The notes under the pieces are model-generated. The model saw only the letters and a program-made list of their open reading frames with translations, was not told where the DNA came from and made no database searches. From an uncultured Bacteroidales bacterium (GTDB taxonomy: Bacteria; Bacteroidota; Bacteroidia; Bacteroidales; Bacteroidaceae), in contig CADAJS010000029.1 of the NCBI GenBank assembly GCA_902788315.1, forward strand, positions 1-38,875: a DNA stretch of 38,875 bases, written 5' to 3'. A program made the translations under genes and the position numbers. This document shows, in pieces, positions 26,023 to 36,223 of this stretch. The stretch's first letter is position 1; each line of letters opens with the position of its first letter.

Positions 26023-26415
26023 TTAGAAGCAGGCTCGGATGCTCTCGGCAACAGCGGTGAACTCCTCGGGTGTCAGCTGCAGATGAGGCTTGTTGAAGTA
26101 TATGTCCGACTCTTTCTGCATGGGCACGAGGTGGATGTGTGCGTGGCGCACTTCGAGACCGATGACACATTGTCCCACCTTTTCACATGGGATGGCCTTC
26201 TTGATGGCCACAGCCACCTTCTTGGCAAAGACCTGCAGGCCGGCCAGATCCTCGTCGGGGAGGTCGAAGATATAGTCCACCTCGCGCTTCGGGATCACCA
26301 GAGTGTGACCCTTGGCCAGCGGGCTGATGTCCAGGAAGGCATAGTAATGCTCGTCCTCTGCAATCTTGTAGCTGGGAATCTCTCCTGCTACGATTTTACT
26401 GAAAATACTTGCCAT
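26023..26415 (-). CDS. HIT-family nucleotide hydrolase/transferase
   Basis: 130 aa cytoplasmic protein of the histidine-triad family. The triad is HAHIHLVP with His91, His93 and His95; FSKIVAGEIPSYKI at 5-18 and PLAKGHTLVIPKR at 32-44 are typical of the Hint/HinT branch, which hydrolyses AMP-linked or adenosine-phosphoramidate compounds. The start at 26415 (MASIFSK) gives the usual N-terminus; the upstream extension is not conserved in character. It lies 69 bp after greA on the same strand, an order often seen in Bacteroidota. Confidence 0.93.
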   Translation of the reverse strand: MASIFSKIVAGEIPSYKIAEDEHYYAFLDISPLAKGHTLVIPKREVDYIFDLPDEDLAGLQVFAKKVAVAIKKAIPCEKVGQCVIGLEVRHAHIHLVPMQKESDIYFNKPHLQLTPEEFTAVAESIRACF

Positions 26416-26484
26416 GATGTATAGTTCTTCTTTATGATGTAAAATGCGGCCCTGTGTGGCGTGTGGCACTACAGGGCCCTGACG

Positions 26485-26955
26485 CTATTCGTCAAAGCTG
26501 ATGCTCAGCACCTTCAGCTCGATTTCTCCCTGCGGTACCTTGATCTTGGCTGTCTCTCCCACTTTCTTGCCCAGCAATCCCTGAGCGATGGGGGTGCTTA
26601 CCGAAATCTTCCCTTCTCTCAGGTTGGCTTCTGTCTCGCTCACGATTCGGTATTTCATCACCATGCCCGTCTTGACGTTCTTCAGCTCGACGCTGGCCAA
26701 GATCTGCACCGTGCTCAGGTCCATGTGGGTGGTGTCGATGATTTTGGCCTCGAAGATTGTCTGCTTCAGCTGGGCAATCTTTGTTTCCAACTTTCCCTGC
26801 CATTCCTTGGCAGCATCATATTCTGCATTCTCGCTCAAGTCGCCTTTATCGCGCGCCTCAGCGATAGCTGCGCTGGCTGCGGGACGCTCCACAGTTTCCA
26901 GACGCTGTAGTTCGGCTACCAGTTTGTCGTAGCCTTTCTGTGACATGTATGCCAT
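26485..26955 (-). CDS. greA: Transcription elongation factor GreA
   Basis: 156 aa. An N-terminal coiled-coil hairpin (about 1-75) carries the tip motif GDLSENAEYDAAKE (38-51), whose acidic residues (Asp39, Glu42) enter the RNA polymerase secondary channel and stimulate transcript cleavage. The C-terminal FKBP-like domain includes ISVSTPIAQGLLGKKVG (about 116-132). Length and motifs are standard. It is transcribed leftward from the promoter at 27106-27137 with HIT downstream. Confidence 0.96.
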   Translation of the reverse strand: MAYMSQKGYDKLVAELQRLETVERPAASAAIAEARDKGDLSENAEYDAAKEWQGKLETKIAQLKQTIFEAKIIDTTHMDLSTVQILASVELKNVKTGMVMKYRIVSETEANLREGKISVSTPIAQGLLGKKVGETAKIKVPQGEIELKVLSISFDE

Positions 26956-27105
26956 ACGCTTATTGTTTTGTTATTATAGTCGTTTTCTGCCTTCTGAAAC
27001 TCGGGCGTGTCTTCCTGCATCCCTCTGGCAAGCGCAAGAAAAAAAGAAGAATCCCAATCGGCAGACTGGAACCCTTTTGCCCTCATTTTCGTATGTTCAT
27101 CACCG

Positions 27106-27137
27106 CAAAGGTAGGCACCTTTTTTGAAATGCACAAA
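27106..27137 (-). promoter_or_regulatory. Promoter of greA-HIT
   Basis: On the minus strand TTTG (27134-27137), a 20-bp spacer and TACCTTTG (27106-27113): an exact Bacteroidota consensus. It gives a 5' leader of about 145 nt for greA. Confidence 0.8.
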
Positions 27138-27308
27138 TTTTTGACCAAGATTTTTTGTTTTCTCCGTCTTCTCACACTTCATTTGGTAGTGGGCCGATGG
27201 CGAGCCGTGGGCCTTTATTCCTAATTTAAATAGGAAGCAGCATGGCGTACAGCCCGCCTATTAACATTATTTAACTTGGCAGGGAGGGTATGTGCCGCGA
27301 TTTCTGCG

Positions 27309-27316
27309 TAACTTTG
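27309..27316 (+). promoter_or_regulatory. -7 box of a small plus-strand transcript
   Basis: TAACTTTG is a perfect -7 element. No good -33 TTTG is found 19-21 bp upstream (TTGG occurs at 27276, too far), so the promoter call depends on the downstream terminator. Just upstream, a 6-bp inverted repeat ttccta/taggaa lies at about 27218-27236. Confidence 0.45.
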
Positions 27317-27368
27317 TCCCGACATTGCGCTTCGCGTACTATATACGGCACCGATAGCAGTGTGACAA

Positions 27369-27416
27369 ATGATAGTTGTACGAGTAAGTATCAATGTTTC
27401 GAGAATCATCAATTGA
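27369..27416 (+). CDS. Candidate Val/Ile-rich leader peptide
   Basis: Encodes MIVVRVSINVSRIIN: eight of fifteen residues are Val or Ile. The stop codon (27414-27416) is followed after one base by the terminator stem, the spacing seen in amino-acid attenuators. There is no clear ribosome site (agtgtgacaa precedes it), but Bacteroidota sites are often weak. With so short a frame, chance cannot be excluded. Confidence 0.35.
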   Translation: MIVVRVSINVSRIIN

Positions 27417-27417
27417 T

Positions 27418-27454
27418 AGCGCCAGTGCGACGTGAGTCGCGTTGGCGCTTTTTG
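27418..27454 (+). terminator. Intrinsic terminator with 14-bp stem
   Basis: AGCGCCA (27418-27424) pairs with TGGCGCT (27443-27449), then two G-T pairs, then GCGAC (27427-27431) with GTCGC (27436-27440), loop GTGA, followed by five T. The T-run is only on the plus strand, so it does not serve the minus-strand TlpA-like gene. Confidence 0.9.
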
Positions 27455-27492
27455 ATTCCGTTGCATTCATAAGTACCCCTAAGCCTGCAAGG

Positions 27493-28635
27493 TCAGAGCA
27501 GGTCTCTGATGGCTTTCTCCAGATTGGGGATATTTTCCTGCCGGGCCTGCAGGTCGCAGTTGCGGTCAATGAGGAAGTAGTAGGGCAGTGACGTGACCTG
27601 ATAGATGGAGAGGATGTCGCTGTTAAGTCCCTCCTCACAAAAGACACATACCCAGGGCAGGTTTTCACAACGCTGTGTCCATAAGTGACGATCAGGATCG
27701 ACGCTCACCTGATACACCTCCAGTCCGCGTTCGTGGTATTTCTCGTACAGTTCACGCAGTTGCAGGGTGCGTTCGCTGCTGCCTTGCATCCCGTAGGCGG
27801 TGAAGTCCAGCAGCACCACATGACCTCGCAGGCTGCTCAGCCTTACCTCGTTGCCCTGTATGTCGGGGAATGTCATGTCCACGATTCCCAGTTCGCTAAC
27901 CTTGCTCGAGTCGATTGTCAGCACCAGTTCGCGCGGCTTGGCCAGATTGCGGCGTCCCTCAGCGATGATGTTTGCCAAGTTCTGCGTGCGCGGGCAGTCG
28001 GGGTAGGCCTCGTTCCAGGCATTTGCAATGGCACGCACCCACTTTAGGTCGTCCTTGTCGTGCATGGGGTCGAAGAGCAGCTGCCCGCCCAGCATCTGGA
28101 AGCATGCGAAATAGCTGCTGGCGCTCCTCATGTTGTATTGGATGAAGTCCAGCTTCACTTCATGCTTGTACTGCTGCACGAGTTCTCGTGCCTTGGCTTC
28201 GCGTTCCTCCACCGTAAAGTCCCGGTTGGCCGCCAGTGAACGCAGGGTGCGTTCCAGTTCGGCCAGCTTTAGGCTGAGCATGCGTATGGTGTCGCATGCA
28301 CCGCTGCCCTCCACGCTGTATCCGAACGACATCTGTGGGAACGCTGCCTCGACGGTGATGGTTTCCGTGCTGTCGATGGCCAGGTTGATGCCCTGTCCGC
28401 CGATGCGCAGGCGATAGAACTCGGGATTTTCGGGCGCCGCCCCCTGCAGGGAGAATGCTCCGTCGGCGCTGAGTCGCACGGAGTCGATGGGTACGATGCC
28501 GTCGCCCAGTGTGATATGTTCGAGGTAGAGGACGGTGTCCTTGGCCTCAGTGATGTGTCCGGTCACTGTAAAGTGTGCCTGTCGCTGGCATGAGGCTGCG
28601 GCAAATAGCAGGCATAGGAGCAGAATTTTCTTCAT
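27493..28635 (-). CDS. TlpA-like thioredoxin-fold lipoprotein lacking CXXC, with DUF4369-like N-domain
   Basis: 380 aa. Signal peptide with lipobox AASC (Cys16), so a periplasmic-facing lipoprotein. Residues about 20-110 resemble the DUF4369 beta domain often fused to TlpA in Bacteroidales. A helical middle (about 115-235) leads to a C-terminal thioredoxin fold: VVLLDFTAYGMQGSS (about 273-287) occupies the place of the WCxxC active site but has no cysteine; the cis-proline loop TSLPYYFLID is intact. A disulfide-exchange role is therefore unlikely; binding or scaffold use is more plausible. Start MKKILLLCLLF at 28635. A -7 box (TAATTTTG) lies at 28663-28670. Confidence 0.85.
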   Translation of the reverse strand: MKKILLLCLLFAAASCQRQAHFTVTGHITEAKDTVLYLEHITLGDGIVPIDSVRLSADGAFSLQGAAPENPEFYRLRIGGQGINLAIDSTETITVEAAFPQMSFGYSVEGSGACDTIRMLSLKLAELERTLRSLAANRDFTVEEREAKARELVQQYKHEVKLDFIQYNMRSASSYFACFQMLGGQLLFDPMHDKDDLKWVRAIANAWNEAYPDCPRTQNLANIIAEGRRNLAKPRELVLTIDSSKVSELGIVDMTFPDIQGNEVRLSSLRGHVVLLDFTAYGMQGSSERTLQLRELYEKYHERGLEVYQVSVDPDRHLWTQRCENLPWVCVFCEEGLNSDILSIYQVTSLPYYFLIDRNCDLQARQENIPNLEKAIRDLL

Positions 28636-28662
28636 GAATCGTCTGGCTGTATTTTTCGTCTG

Positions 28663-28670
28663 CAAAATTA
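28663..28670 (-). promoter_or_regulatory. -7 box upstream of the TlpA-like gene
   Basis: Minus-strand TAATTTTG fits TAnnTTTG and lies 28 bp before the start codon. No clear -33 element is seen at 19-21 bp. Confidence 0.5.
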
Positions 28671-28776
28671 CTATTTTTCCCCGTTACATCATCCATCTTG
28701 CGTCGAAAAAACAGAAAATGAAGCCCTGAGAAGCAGAAACTGGTGCAATGTGGCAGGTTGTATGAAATAAAAATGC

Positions 28777-28784
28777 TATCTTTG
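28777..28784 (+). promoter_or_regulatory. -7 box upstream of pnp
   Basis: TATCTTTG ends 31 bp before the pnp start. A TTG at 28758-28760 is only 16 bp away, shorter than the usual 19-21 bp, so the -33 assignment is weak. Confidence 0.6.
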
Positions 28785-28815
28785 CACGATTTTTGACGCA
28801 ATTTTATAAATCAAG

Positions 28816-31026
28816 ATGAACGTAATTACAAAGACAGTCGAGTTGCCTGATGGAAGAACCATCAGCATCGAGACCGGGAAATTGGCCAAACAAGCCGATG
28901 GAGCTGTCATGCTGCGCATGAATAATACAATGCTCCTGGCCACCGTTTGTGCCGCCAAAGATGCCGTTCCCGGTACAGATTTCATGCCCTTGCAGGTAGA
29001 GTACAGAGAAAAGTATGCCGCTGCCGGTCGCTTTCCGGGCGGTTTCACGAAGCGCGAGGGTAAGGCAAACGACGACGAGATTCTCACTTGTCGTCTGGTG
29101 GACCGCGCCCTGCGTCCGCTCTTCCCCAGCAATTATCACGCTGAGGTGTATGTGAATGTAATCCTCTTCTCTGCCGATGGCGTGGACATGCCCGATGCTC
29201 TGGCTGGCTTTGCCGCCTCTGCCGCTCTGGCTTGCAGCGACATCCCCTTTGAGGGCCCCATCAGTGAGTGCCGTGTGGCACGTATTGACGGGCAGTTTGT
29301 CATCAACCCCACCTTCCAGCAGCTCGAGCAGGCCGACATGGACCTCATGGTCGGTGCCACCGAGGAAAACATCATGATGGTGGAAGGCGAGATGAAGGAA
29401 GTCCAGGAGTCTGATCTGCTGGCAGCCCTCAAGGCAGCCCACGAGGCTATCAAGCCCATGTGCCGCCTCCAGAAGGAACTGAGCAAGGAGCTGGGCAAGG
29501 ACGTGAAGCGTGAATATTGCCACGAGGTGAACGACGAGGAACTGCGTCAGCAGGTGCACGACGAGTGCTATCAGCCCGCATACGACGTCACCAAGCAGGC
29601 ACTGGAGAAGCAGCAGCGGGCCGAGGCTTTCGAGCAGATACGTGAAGACTTCAAGGCACGCTATGCCGAGGCACATCCCGACATGACTCCTGAGGAACTG
29701 GAGGAGAAGAACGCTCTCGTCGATCGTTATTATCACGATGTGGAGCGCGACGCCATGCGCCGCTGCATTCTGGACGAGGGTATTCGTCTCGACGGACGCA
29801 AGACCACTGATATCCGCCCCATCTGGTGCGAGGCAGGCACTCTGCCCGGTCCTCATGGATGCGCTATCTTCACTCGCGGCGAGACCCAGGCGCTGGCCAC
29901 CTGTACGCTGGGCACCAAACTGGACGAGAAACTGGTCGATGACGTACTCGTGCGCGAATATCAGCGTTTCCTGCTCCACTATAACTTCCCGCCGTTCTCT
30001 ACAGGCGAGGCCAAGGCTCAGCGTGGCGTAGGCCGTCGTGAGATTGGCCACGGACATCTGGCATGGCGCGGCCTGAAGGGTCAGCTGCCCGATGACTATC
30101 CCTATGTAGTTCGCGTGGTGAGCGATGTGCTCGAGAGCAACGGCTCCAGTTCGATGGCCACCACCTGTGCAGGCTGTCTGGCACTGATGGATGCCGGTGT
30201 GCCCATCAAGGCTCCCGTGAGCGGTATTGCCATGGGACTCATCAAGAATCCCGGTGAGGAGAAATATGCCGTGCTGAGCGACATCCTGGGCGACGAGGAT
30301 CACCTGGGCGACATGGACTTCAAGACCACGGGTACGCCCAAGGGACTGACGGCCACTCAGATGGATATCAAGTGCGACGGCCTGAGCTACGAGATTCTGG
30401 AGAAGGCTCTTATGCAGGCCAAGGCCGGTCGTGAGCACATTCTGGGCGAGATGATGAAGACGCTCTCTGCTCCGCGTCCCGAACTGAAGCCCCACGTGCC
30501 CCGCATCGAGCAGATTATCATTCCGAAGGAGTTCATCGGAGCTGTTATCGGCCCCGGCGGAAAGATTATCCAGGGTATTCAGGAAGAGACAAGCACCACC
30601 ATCACCATCGACGAGGAAGACGGCGTGGGCAAGGTGCAGGTATCTGCCCCCGACAAGGCAGCCATCGACGCCGCTATGGCCAAGATTAAGGCCATCGTGG
30701 CCGTGCCCGAGGTGGGTGAGGTGTACGATGGTACTGTGCGCAGCGTGATGCCTTACGGTGCATTCGTTGAGTTCATGCCTGGTCGCGACGGCCTGCTGCA
30801 TATCAGCGAGATGGACTGGAAGCGCCTCGAGACTGTCGAGGAGGCTGGCATCAAGGAGGGAGACAAGCTGAAGGTGAAGCTTCTCGATATTGATGAGAAG
30901 ACCGGCAAGTTCAAGCTCTCTCGCCGTGTGCTGATGGAGAAGCCTGAGGGCTATCAGGAGCGTGAGCGCCGTCCGCGTCCCGAGCGTGGCGAGCGTCGTC
31001 CGCGTCCCGACCGTCCCAAAGAATAA
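28816..31026 (+). CDS. pnp: Polyribonucleotide nucleotidyltransferase (PNPase)
   Basis: 736 aa. Two RNase PH domains separated by a helical domain (first about 1-230, second about 325-560); the second contains [20 protein letters not shown] and the catalytic-region [15 protein letters not shown]. Then a KH domain with [11 protein letters not shown] (about 577-587) and an S1 domain starting [20 protein letters not shown] (about 637-656). The tail is a short Arg/Pro/Glu-rich stretch. It degrades RNA phosphorolytically from the 3' end as a trimer in the cytoplasm. Monocistronic: own promoter and a strong terminator 57 bp after the stop. Confidence 0.97.
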   Translation: MNVITKTVELPDGRTISIETGKLAKQADGAVMLRMNNTMLLATVCAAKDAVPGTDFMPLQVEYREKYAAAGRFPGGFTKREGKANDDEILTCRLVDRALRPLFPSNYHAEVYVNVILFSADGVDMPDALAGFAASAALACSDIPFEGPISECRVARIDGQFVINPTFQQLEQADMDLMVGATEENIMMVEGEMKEVQESDLLAALKAAHEAIKPMCRLQKELSKELGKDVKREYCHEVNDEELRQQVHDECYQPAYDVTKQALEKQQRAEAFEQIREDFKARYAEAHPDMTPEELEEKNALVDRYYHDVERDAMRRCILDEGIRLDGRKTTDIRPIWCEAGTLPGPHGCAIFTRGETQALATCTLGTKLDEKLVDDVLVREYQRFLLHYNFPPFSTGEAKAQRGVGRREIGHGHLAWRGLKGQLPDDYPYVVRVVSDVLESNGSSSMATTCAGCLALMDAGVPIKAPVSGIAMGLIKNPGEEKYAVLSDILGDEDHLGDMDFKTTGTPKGLTATQMDIKCDGLSYEILEKALMQAKAGREHILGEMMKTLSAPRPELKPHVPRIEQIIIPKEFIGAVIGPGGKIIQGIQEETSTTITIDEEDGVGKVQVSAPDKAAIDAAMAKIKAIVAVPEVGEVYDGTVRSVMPYGAFVEFMPGRDGLLHISEMDWKRLETVEEAGIKEGDKLKVKLLDIDEKTGKFKLSRRVLMEKPEGYQERERRPRPERGERRPRPDRPKE

Positions 31027-31082
31027 GCCCCCTCTCTCCCGCGTGGCGGTCTTGGCCGCCCGTGACGGAGTGAAATAGAGTA

Positions 31083-31113
31083 AGCGCCGGAGCATCCCTC
31101 CGGCGCTTTTTTT
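31083..31113 (+). terminator. Intrinsic terminator of pnp
   Basis: Perfect 10-bp stem agcgccggag/ctccggcgct with loop catcc and seven T residues. Confidence 0.93.
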
Positions 31114-31198
31114 GCCCTTCAAGCTATGAAGGGCAGCGGAGACAATGGCGGCTGCCTGTTCCCGGTGTCGCGGGCATCCCTCTTCCCGTGGCGTGCCT

Positions 31199-31330
31199 CA
31201 CTTGCCTGCGCAGCTTTTCTCACTTGCCTGCACAGCTTTTCCCACTTGCCTGCGCAGCTTTTCTCACTTACCTGCGCAACATTTTCCCTCCGCCTGCGCA
31301 GCATTTCCCCTCCGCCTGCGCAACACTTTC
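31199..31330. repeat. Six 22-bp tandem units with palindromic core (array f)
   Basis: Units start at 31199, 31221, 31243, 31265, 31287 and 31309. The first reads cacttgcctgcgcagctttt followed by ct. All share cctgcgca (cctgcaca in unit 2); units 1, 3 and 5 have the palindrome ctgcgcag. Substitutions accumulate from left to right. It lies in the 470-bp gap between pnp and gyrB, where open frames on both strands merely reflect the repeat. Confidence 0.88.
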
Positions 31331-31440
31331 CTCCGGCCGTACGATATGTCGTAAGCATGGGGGAATGCATGCAGCGCGAGGCGTAAGGAGAGACGGCAGA
31401 AGGCAAGGGAGGCGGCAAAGAAACTTTTCTCTCCCTAATG

Positions 31441-31472
31441 TTTGCTTATTTGGGATTTTCTTCGTAAATTTG
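31441..31472 (+). promoter_or_regulatory. Promoter of gyrB
   Basis: TTTG (31441-31444), 20-bp spacer, TAAATTTG (31465-31472), ending 25 bp before the start codon. Exact consensus. Confidence 0.8.
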
Positions 31473-31497
31473 TACCGTTTTAAAGCATAAAAATTGA

Positions 31498-33462
<1,965 letters not shown>

Positions 33463-33476
33463 CCCCCTCCACCACC

Positions 33477-34898
33477 ATGAATACAAGATTCCATTCCACA
33501 CGAAAGGCTCTCCTCATGAGCCTTTTGTGCATTATAAGCCTCGCCGCCTACGGAGGCAAACCGGTTTCAGGTAACAATTCGTCCTCCCCTCTCCCTGTCG
33601 GGGCGCAAGTTTGGGCGTCAGCGTTGGAGAGCGATACGATGGGGGCTGGGTTTGGCGCAAGATTGTCTGGTGCGAGATTGTCCGGTGCGAGATTGTCTGG
33701 TGCAAGGTTGTCTGGTGCAAGGTTGTCTGGTGCGAGGTTGTCTGGCGCAAGATTGTCTGGCGCGAGATTGTCTGGTGCGAGATTGTCTGGTGCAAGGTTG
33801 TCTGGTGCGAGGTTGTCTGGTGCGAGGTTGTCTGGCGCGAGATTGTCCCTCCCCTCCCAGATATACTCCGGCGAGCACGGCAAGTTCCACGTGCAGGGCA
33901 TCGCCTACGACGCCGCCCGCCAGTGCATGTACATGTCCTTCACCACCGCACTGCTCAAGTTCGACATGCAGGGACGCCTCGTTGCCAGCGTCGAGGGACT
34001 CACGGGCCACCTGGGCTGCCTCGCCATGAACCCCGACGACGGACGCCTCTACGGATCCATCGAGTATAAGCACGACGCCATCGGCAAGGGCATATCGAAG
34101 GGCACCGGCACCACCAATTCGGAGGAGGACGGCTTCTACATCGCCATCTTCGACTTGGACCGCCTCACACGCCAGCACATGGATGCCTCCGACGTCATGA
34201 CTACCGTATATATTAAGGAAGCACTTGCTGACTACAGCGCCAGCGTCAGCAACAATGGGCGCCAGGTGGAGCACCGCTTCGGATGCTCGGGTATCGACGG
34301 CGTCACCTTCGCCCCCGCCCCTGGCAAGCAGGGTGGAAAGTACCTGCTCTACGTGGCCTACGGAGTATATGGCGACACGGAGCGCACCGACAATGACTAT
34401 CAAGTGCTCCTCGCTTACGACGTCTCCCGCTGGCAGCAGTACGAGCAACCCCTCTCGCCCACCAACCTGCACAAGAGCGGCCCTGCGAAGCCCAAAGCCA
34501 AGTACTTCGCCCACACGGGCAACACCACCTACGGCATCCAGAACCTGGCCTATGACCCCTGGACGGGCTACATCCTCGCCGCCGTCTATCCCGGCAAAAA
34601 GCCTCAGTATCCCAACTACGGCCTCTTTGCCATCGACATCAGTCACAAGGCTCGAAGGCAAAAGCTCCAGGGCATGGACGACGGCCAGCGTGGGCTTGTC
34701 CTGCCCGTCGCCCACGGCTGGCACTTCTCCTGGGGAAGCACTGGTATCTGCTCCCTTGGCAACAGCCTCTACTATGCAGAACACCACCGTACACCTCTAC
34801 CGTTGGACCGACGATGCGGAACGGCCTCTGCAAGAAATCTAATCCTCACCCCCAGTCCCCCTCTCGAAGAAGGTCTGGGGGTGAATTATTCTATTTAA
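33477..34898 (+). CDS. Secreted repeat-containing beta-propeller-like protein with frameshifted C-terminus
   Basis: Open frame of 473 aa. Signal peptide about 1-26. Residues 63-122 are twelve perfect LSGAR repeats, matching the pentapeptide-repeat pattern A-x-L-S-G. From about residue 130 the sequence (HVQGIAYDAA, TGHLGCLAMNPDDGRLYGS) suggests a beta-propeller or LVIVD-like exported protein. Near 34775-34785 the natural frame shifts: the +1 frame continues as TVHLYRWTDDAERPLQEI and stops at 34842, while the listed frame runs into a REP-like element that encodes its last 17 residues. A 99-bp stretch near the end is duplicated 2,001 bp downstream. Function unknown; only 14 bp separate it from gyrB. 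Confidence 0.7.
   Translation: MNTRFHSTRKALLMSLLCIISLAAYGGKPVSGNNSSSPLPVGAQVWASALESDTMGAGFGARLSGARLSGARLSGARLSGARLSGARLSGARLSGARLSGARLSGARLSGARLSGARLSGARLSLPSQIYSGEHGKFHVQGIAYDAARQCMYMSFTTALLKFDMQGRLVASVEGLTGHLGCLAMNPDDGRLYGSIEYKHDAIGKGISKGTGTTNSEEDGFYIAIFDLDRLTRQHMDASDVMTTVYIKEALADYSASVSNNGRQVEHRFGCSGIDGVTFAPAPGKQGGKYLLYVAYGVYGDTERTDNDYQVLLAYDVSRWQQYEQPLSPTNLHKSGPAKPKAKYFAHTGNTTYGIQNLAYDPWTGYILAAVYPGKKPQYPNYGLFAIDISHKARRQKLQGMDDGQRGLVLPVAHGWHFSWGSTGICSLGNSLYYAEHHRTPLPLDRRCGTASARNLILTPSPPLEEGLGVNYSI
33663..33842 (+). repeat. Twelve 15-bp coding repeats (LSGAR)
   Basis: Twelve units of the type ttgtctggtgcgaga, differing only at synonymous positions (gcg/gca, aga/agg, tct/tcc, ggt/ggc), so the peptide repeat is perfect. 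The 15-bp length keeps frame whatever the copy number. The opposite strand is also open and would read APDNL repeats. Confidence 0.95.
34843..34884. repeat. REP-like palindromic element, copy 2, possible terminator
   Basis: tcacccccag (34846-34855) and ctgggggtga (34875-34884) form a perfect 10-bp stem around a 19-nt loop, followed by attattctattt. It starts one base after the natural stop at 34842 and probably terminates or trims that transcript. Confidence 0.65.
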
Positions 34899-34903
34899 CC
34901 ACT

Positions 34904-36223
34904 ATGAAAAAACTTTCTCTCCTCGCCCTGCTCCTGTGTATTACATGGGGCGGAACACAAGACATCGCGGCGCAGAATGTGACCGCAGAGAGCGTGCGCA
35001 TGGACCGCACTCGTTTGAATATTGGAGCTTACCACCTGCAGCCATATGCATGGTCGGAGGCTCATGTCCGCGACGTGGCGGATTGTGGCATTGACTTCCT
35101 CATCTGCATTCCATATAATAAGGAACTGCTCGACCGCATGCAGAAGCATCACGTCGGCGCCATTGTCTCAGGTATAGTGCCCGGATGGTGGGGCGGCGAC
35201 GGCAAGAACGCCGGCACGATGGAGAAGGCCTGTCCGCTCGTCCTATACGACGAGAAGGCAAAGAACTTCGTTGACCATCCTGCCATCTGGGGCATCGACA
35301 TCGGCGACGAACCGTCGGCACTCGACTTCCCCCACTACGGCAGAGTGTTCCAGCGCGTGGACTCGCTCTTCCCCAATCAGTTCCCCTACCTCAACCTCTA
35401 CCCGAACTACGCTTCCGTGTCGCAGAACTCTGCCACCCAGACCGTCAACCAGCTGGGCACGCCCACCTATCGGGAACACATCGCCGAATACTGTCGGAAT
35501 GTCCCCGCCGACTACCTCTGCTACGACTTCTACCTTTATTCCATCAACGTGCCGAAGGCATACGACAACCTCTCTATCGTATCCGACGCCTGCACGGGAA
35601 CAGGGCGCAGCATGTGGATTGTGCTACAGGTGAACTCCAATAAGGAAGACAAGTGGATCAGTGAAAACGAGCTGCGCTTCCAGGCATACACGGCAATGGC
35701 ATTCGGTGCAGAGAACATCACGTGGGCCTGCTACACGGCAGGGTGGTGGCACAACCAAGTGCTTGACAAGAAGGGCGAGAAGACACAGCAATACGACAAG
35801 CTTCGTCGCGTGAATGCTGAACTGCACCGGCTGGGTCCCAGCTATATGAAGTATCGCCGTGTGCGCACAGATTTCGTCTCATTCGACGGCACCGAGTGGC
35901 TCAAGGGGGTGAGGCTGCAGAGCTTGAAAAGCTTCTCAAACGGAGTGTTCGACGGCCTGTGCTGCACAGACCACAGCCCCCTTGTGGTGGGAACGATGCT
36001 GCCACGCACAGGCAACGGCAACCAGGCTCTCTTCGTCTGCTCAGCCGACGACCCCTACGACGAACACCCGACGGAGCATACGCTCAGTTTCCATGCCGAC
36101 GGATGGCGTATCTCGGCCACGGGCGGCGACGGTCCGGTGAAGGTCAATGTAGGATCCGACGGCACGTATTCCATTGCCATCCGCTCCAATCAGGGCATCC
36201 TCATCGAAGCAGAAGCGCTGTAG
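34904..36223 (+). CDS. Secreted putative glycoside-hydrolase-like protein (TIM-barrel type)
   Basis: 439 aa. Signal peptide 1-24 (cleaved near IAAQN). The middle holds WGIDIGDEPSALDFPHYG, resembling the strand-loop with DEP that carries the acid/base Glu in clan GH-A-like barrels of Bacteroidales, then LNLYPNYA, YLCYDFYLYS and FGAENITWACYTAGWW, the latter typical of late barrel strands in GH42/GH5-like proteins. The last 100 residues form a beta domain (LFVCSADDP ... YSIAIRSNQGILIEAE). I cannot assign a CAZy family. The start at 34904 is fixed by the signal peptide and lies just after the REP-like hairpin. Confidence 0.65.
   Translation: MKKLSLLALLLCITWGGTQDIAAQNVTAESVRMDRTRLNIGAYHLQPYAWSEAHVRDVADCGIDFLICIPYNKELLDRMQKHHVGAIVSGIVPGWWGGDGKNAGTMEKACPLVLYDEKAKNFVDHPAIWGIDIGDEPSALDFPHYGRVFQRVDSLFPNQFPYLNLYPNYASVSQNSATQTVNQLGTPTYREHIAEYCRNVPADYLCYDFYLYSINVPKAYDNLSIVSDACTGTGRSMWIVLQVNSNKEDKWISENELRFQAYTAMAFGAENITWACYTAGWWHNQVLDKKGEKTQQYDKLRRVNAELHRLGPSYMKYRRVRTDFVSFDGTEWLKGVRLQSLKSFSNGVFDGLCCTDHSPLVVGTMLPRTGNGNQALFVCSADDPYDEHPTEHTLSFHADGWRISATGGDGPVKVNVGSDGTYSIAIRSNQGILIEAEAL

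Larger units (their letters stand above)
27322..27454 (+). ncRNA. Candidate small RNA or orphan attenuator
   Basis: About 130 nt bounded by a -7 box (27309-27316) and a strong intrinsic terminator (27418-27454). No plus-strand gene lies upstream back to 25923, where the esterase has its own terminator, so this terminator has no other obvious client. The transcript contains a 15-codon ORF rich in Val and Ile that ends one base before the terminator stem. Downstream is only the converging TlpA-like gene. It could be a relic of a branched-chain amino-acid attenuator, or a regulatory RNA in its own right. Confidence 0.4.

Noticed and set aside
27221..27466. 81-codon minus-strand open frame between the lipoprotein and greA
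   Set aside because: No homology or start context, and it runs antisense through a strong plus-strand terminator.
28804..31122. 772-codon minus-strand open frame opposite pnp
   Set aside because: Antisense shadow of PNPase, whose KH, S1 and RNase PH motifs are unambiguous on the plus strand.
33477..34898. Gyrase-protecting pentapeptide-repeat protein (Qnr/MfpA type) next to gyrB
   Set aside because: The neighbour has a signal peptide and would leave the cytoplasm, its repeats are basic rather than DNA-mimicking acidic, and they make up only 60 residues. Adjacency to gyrB looks coincidental.
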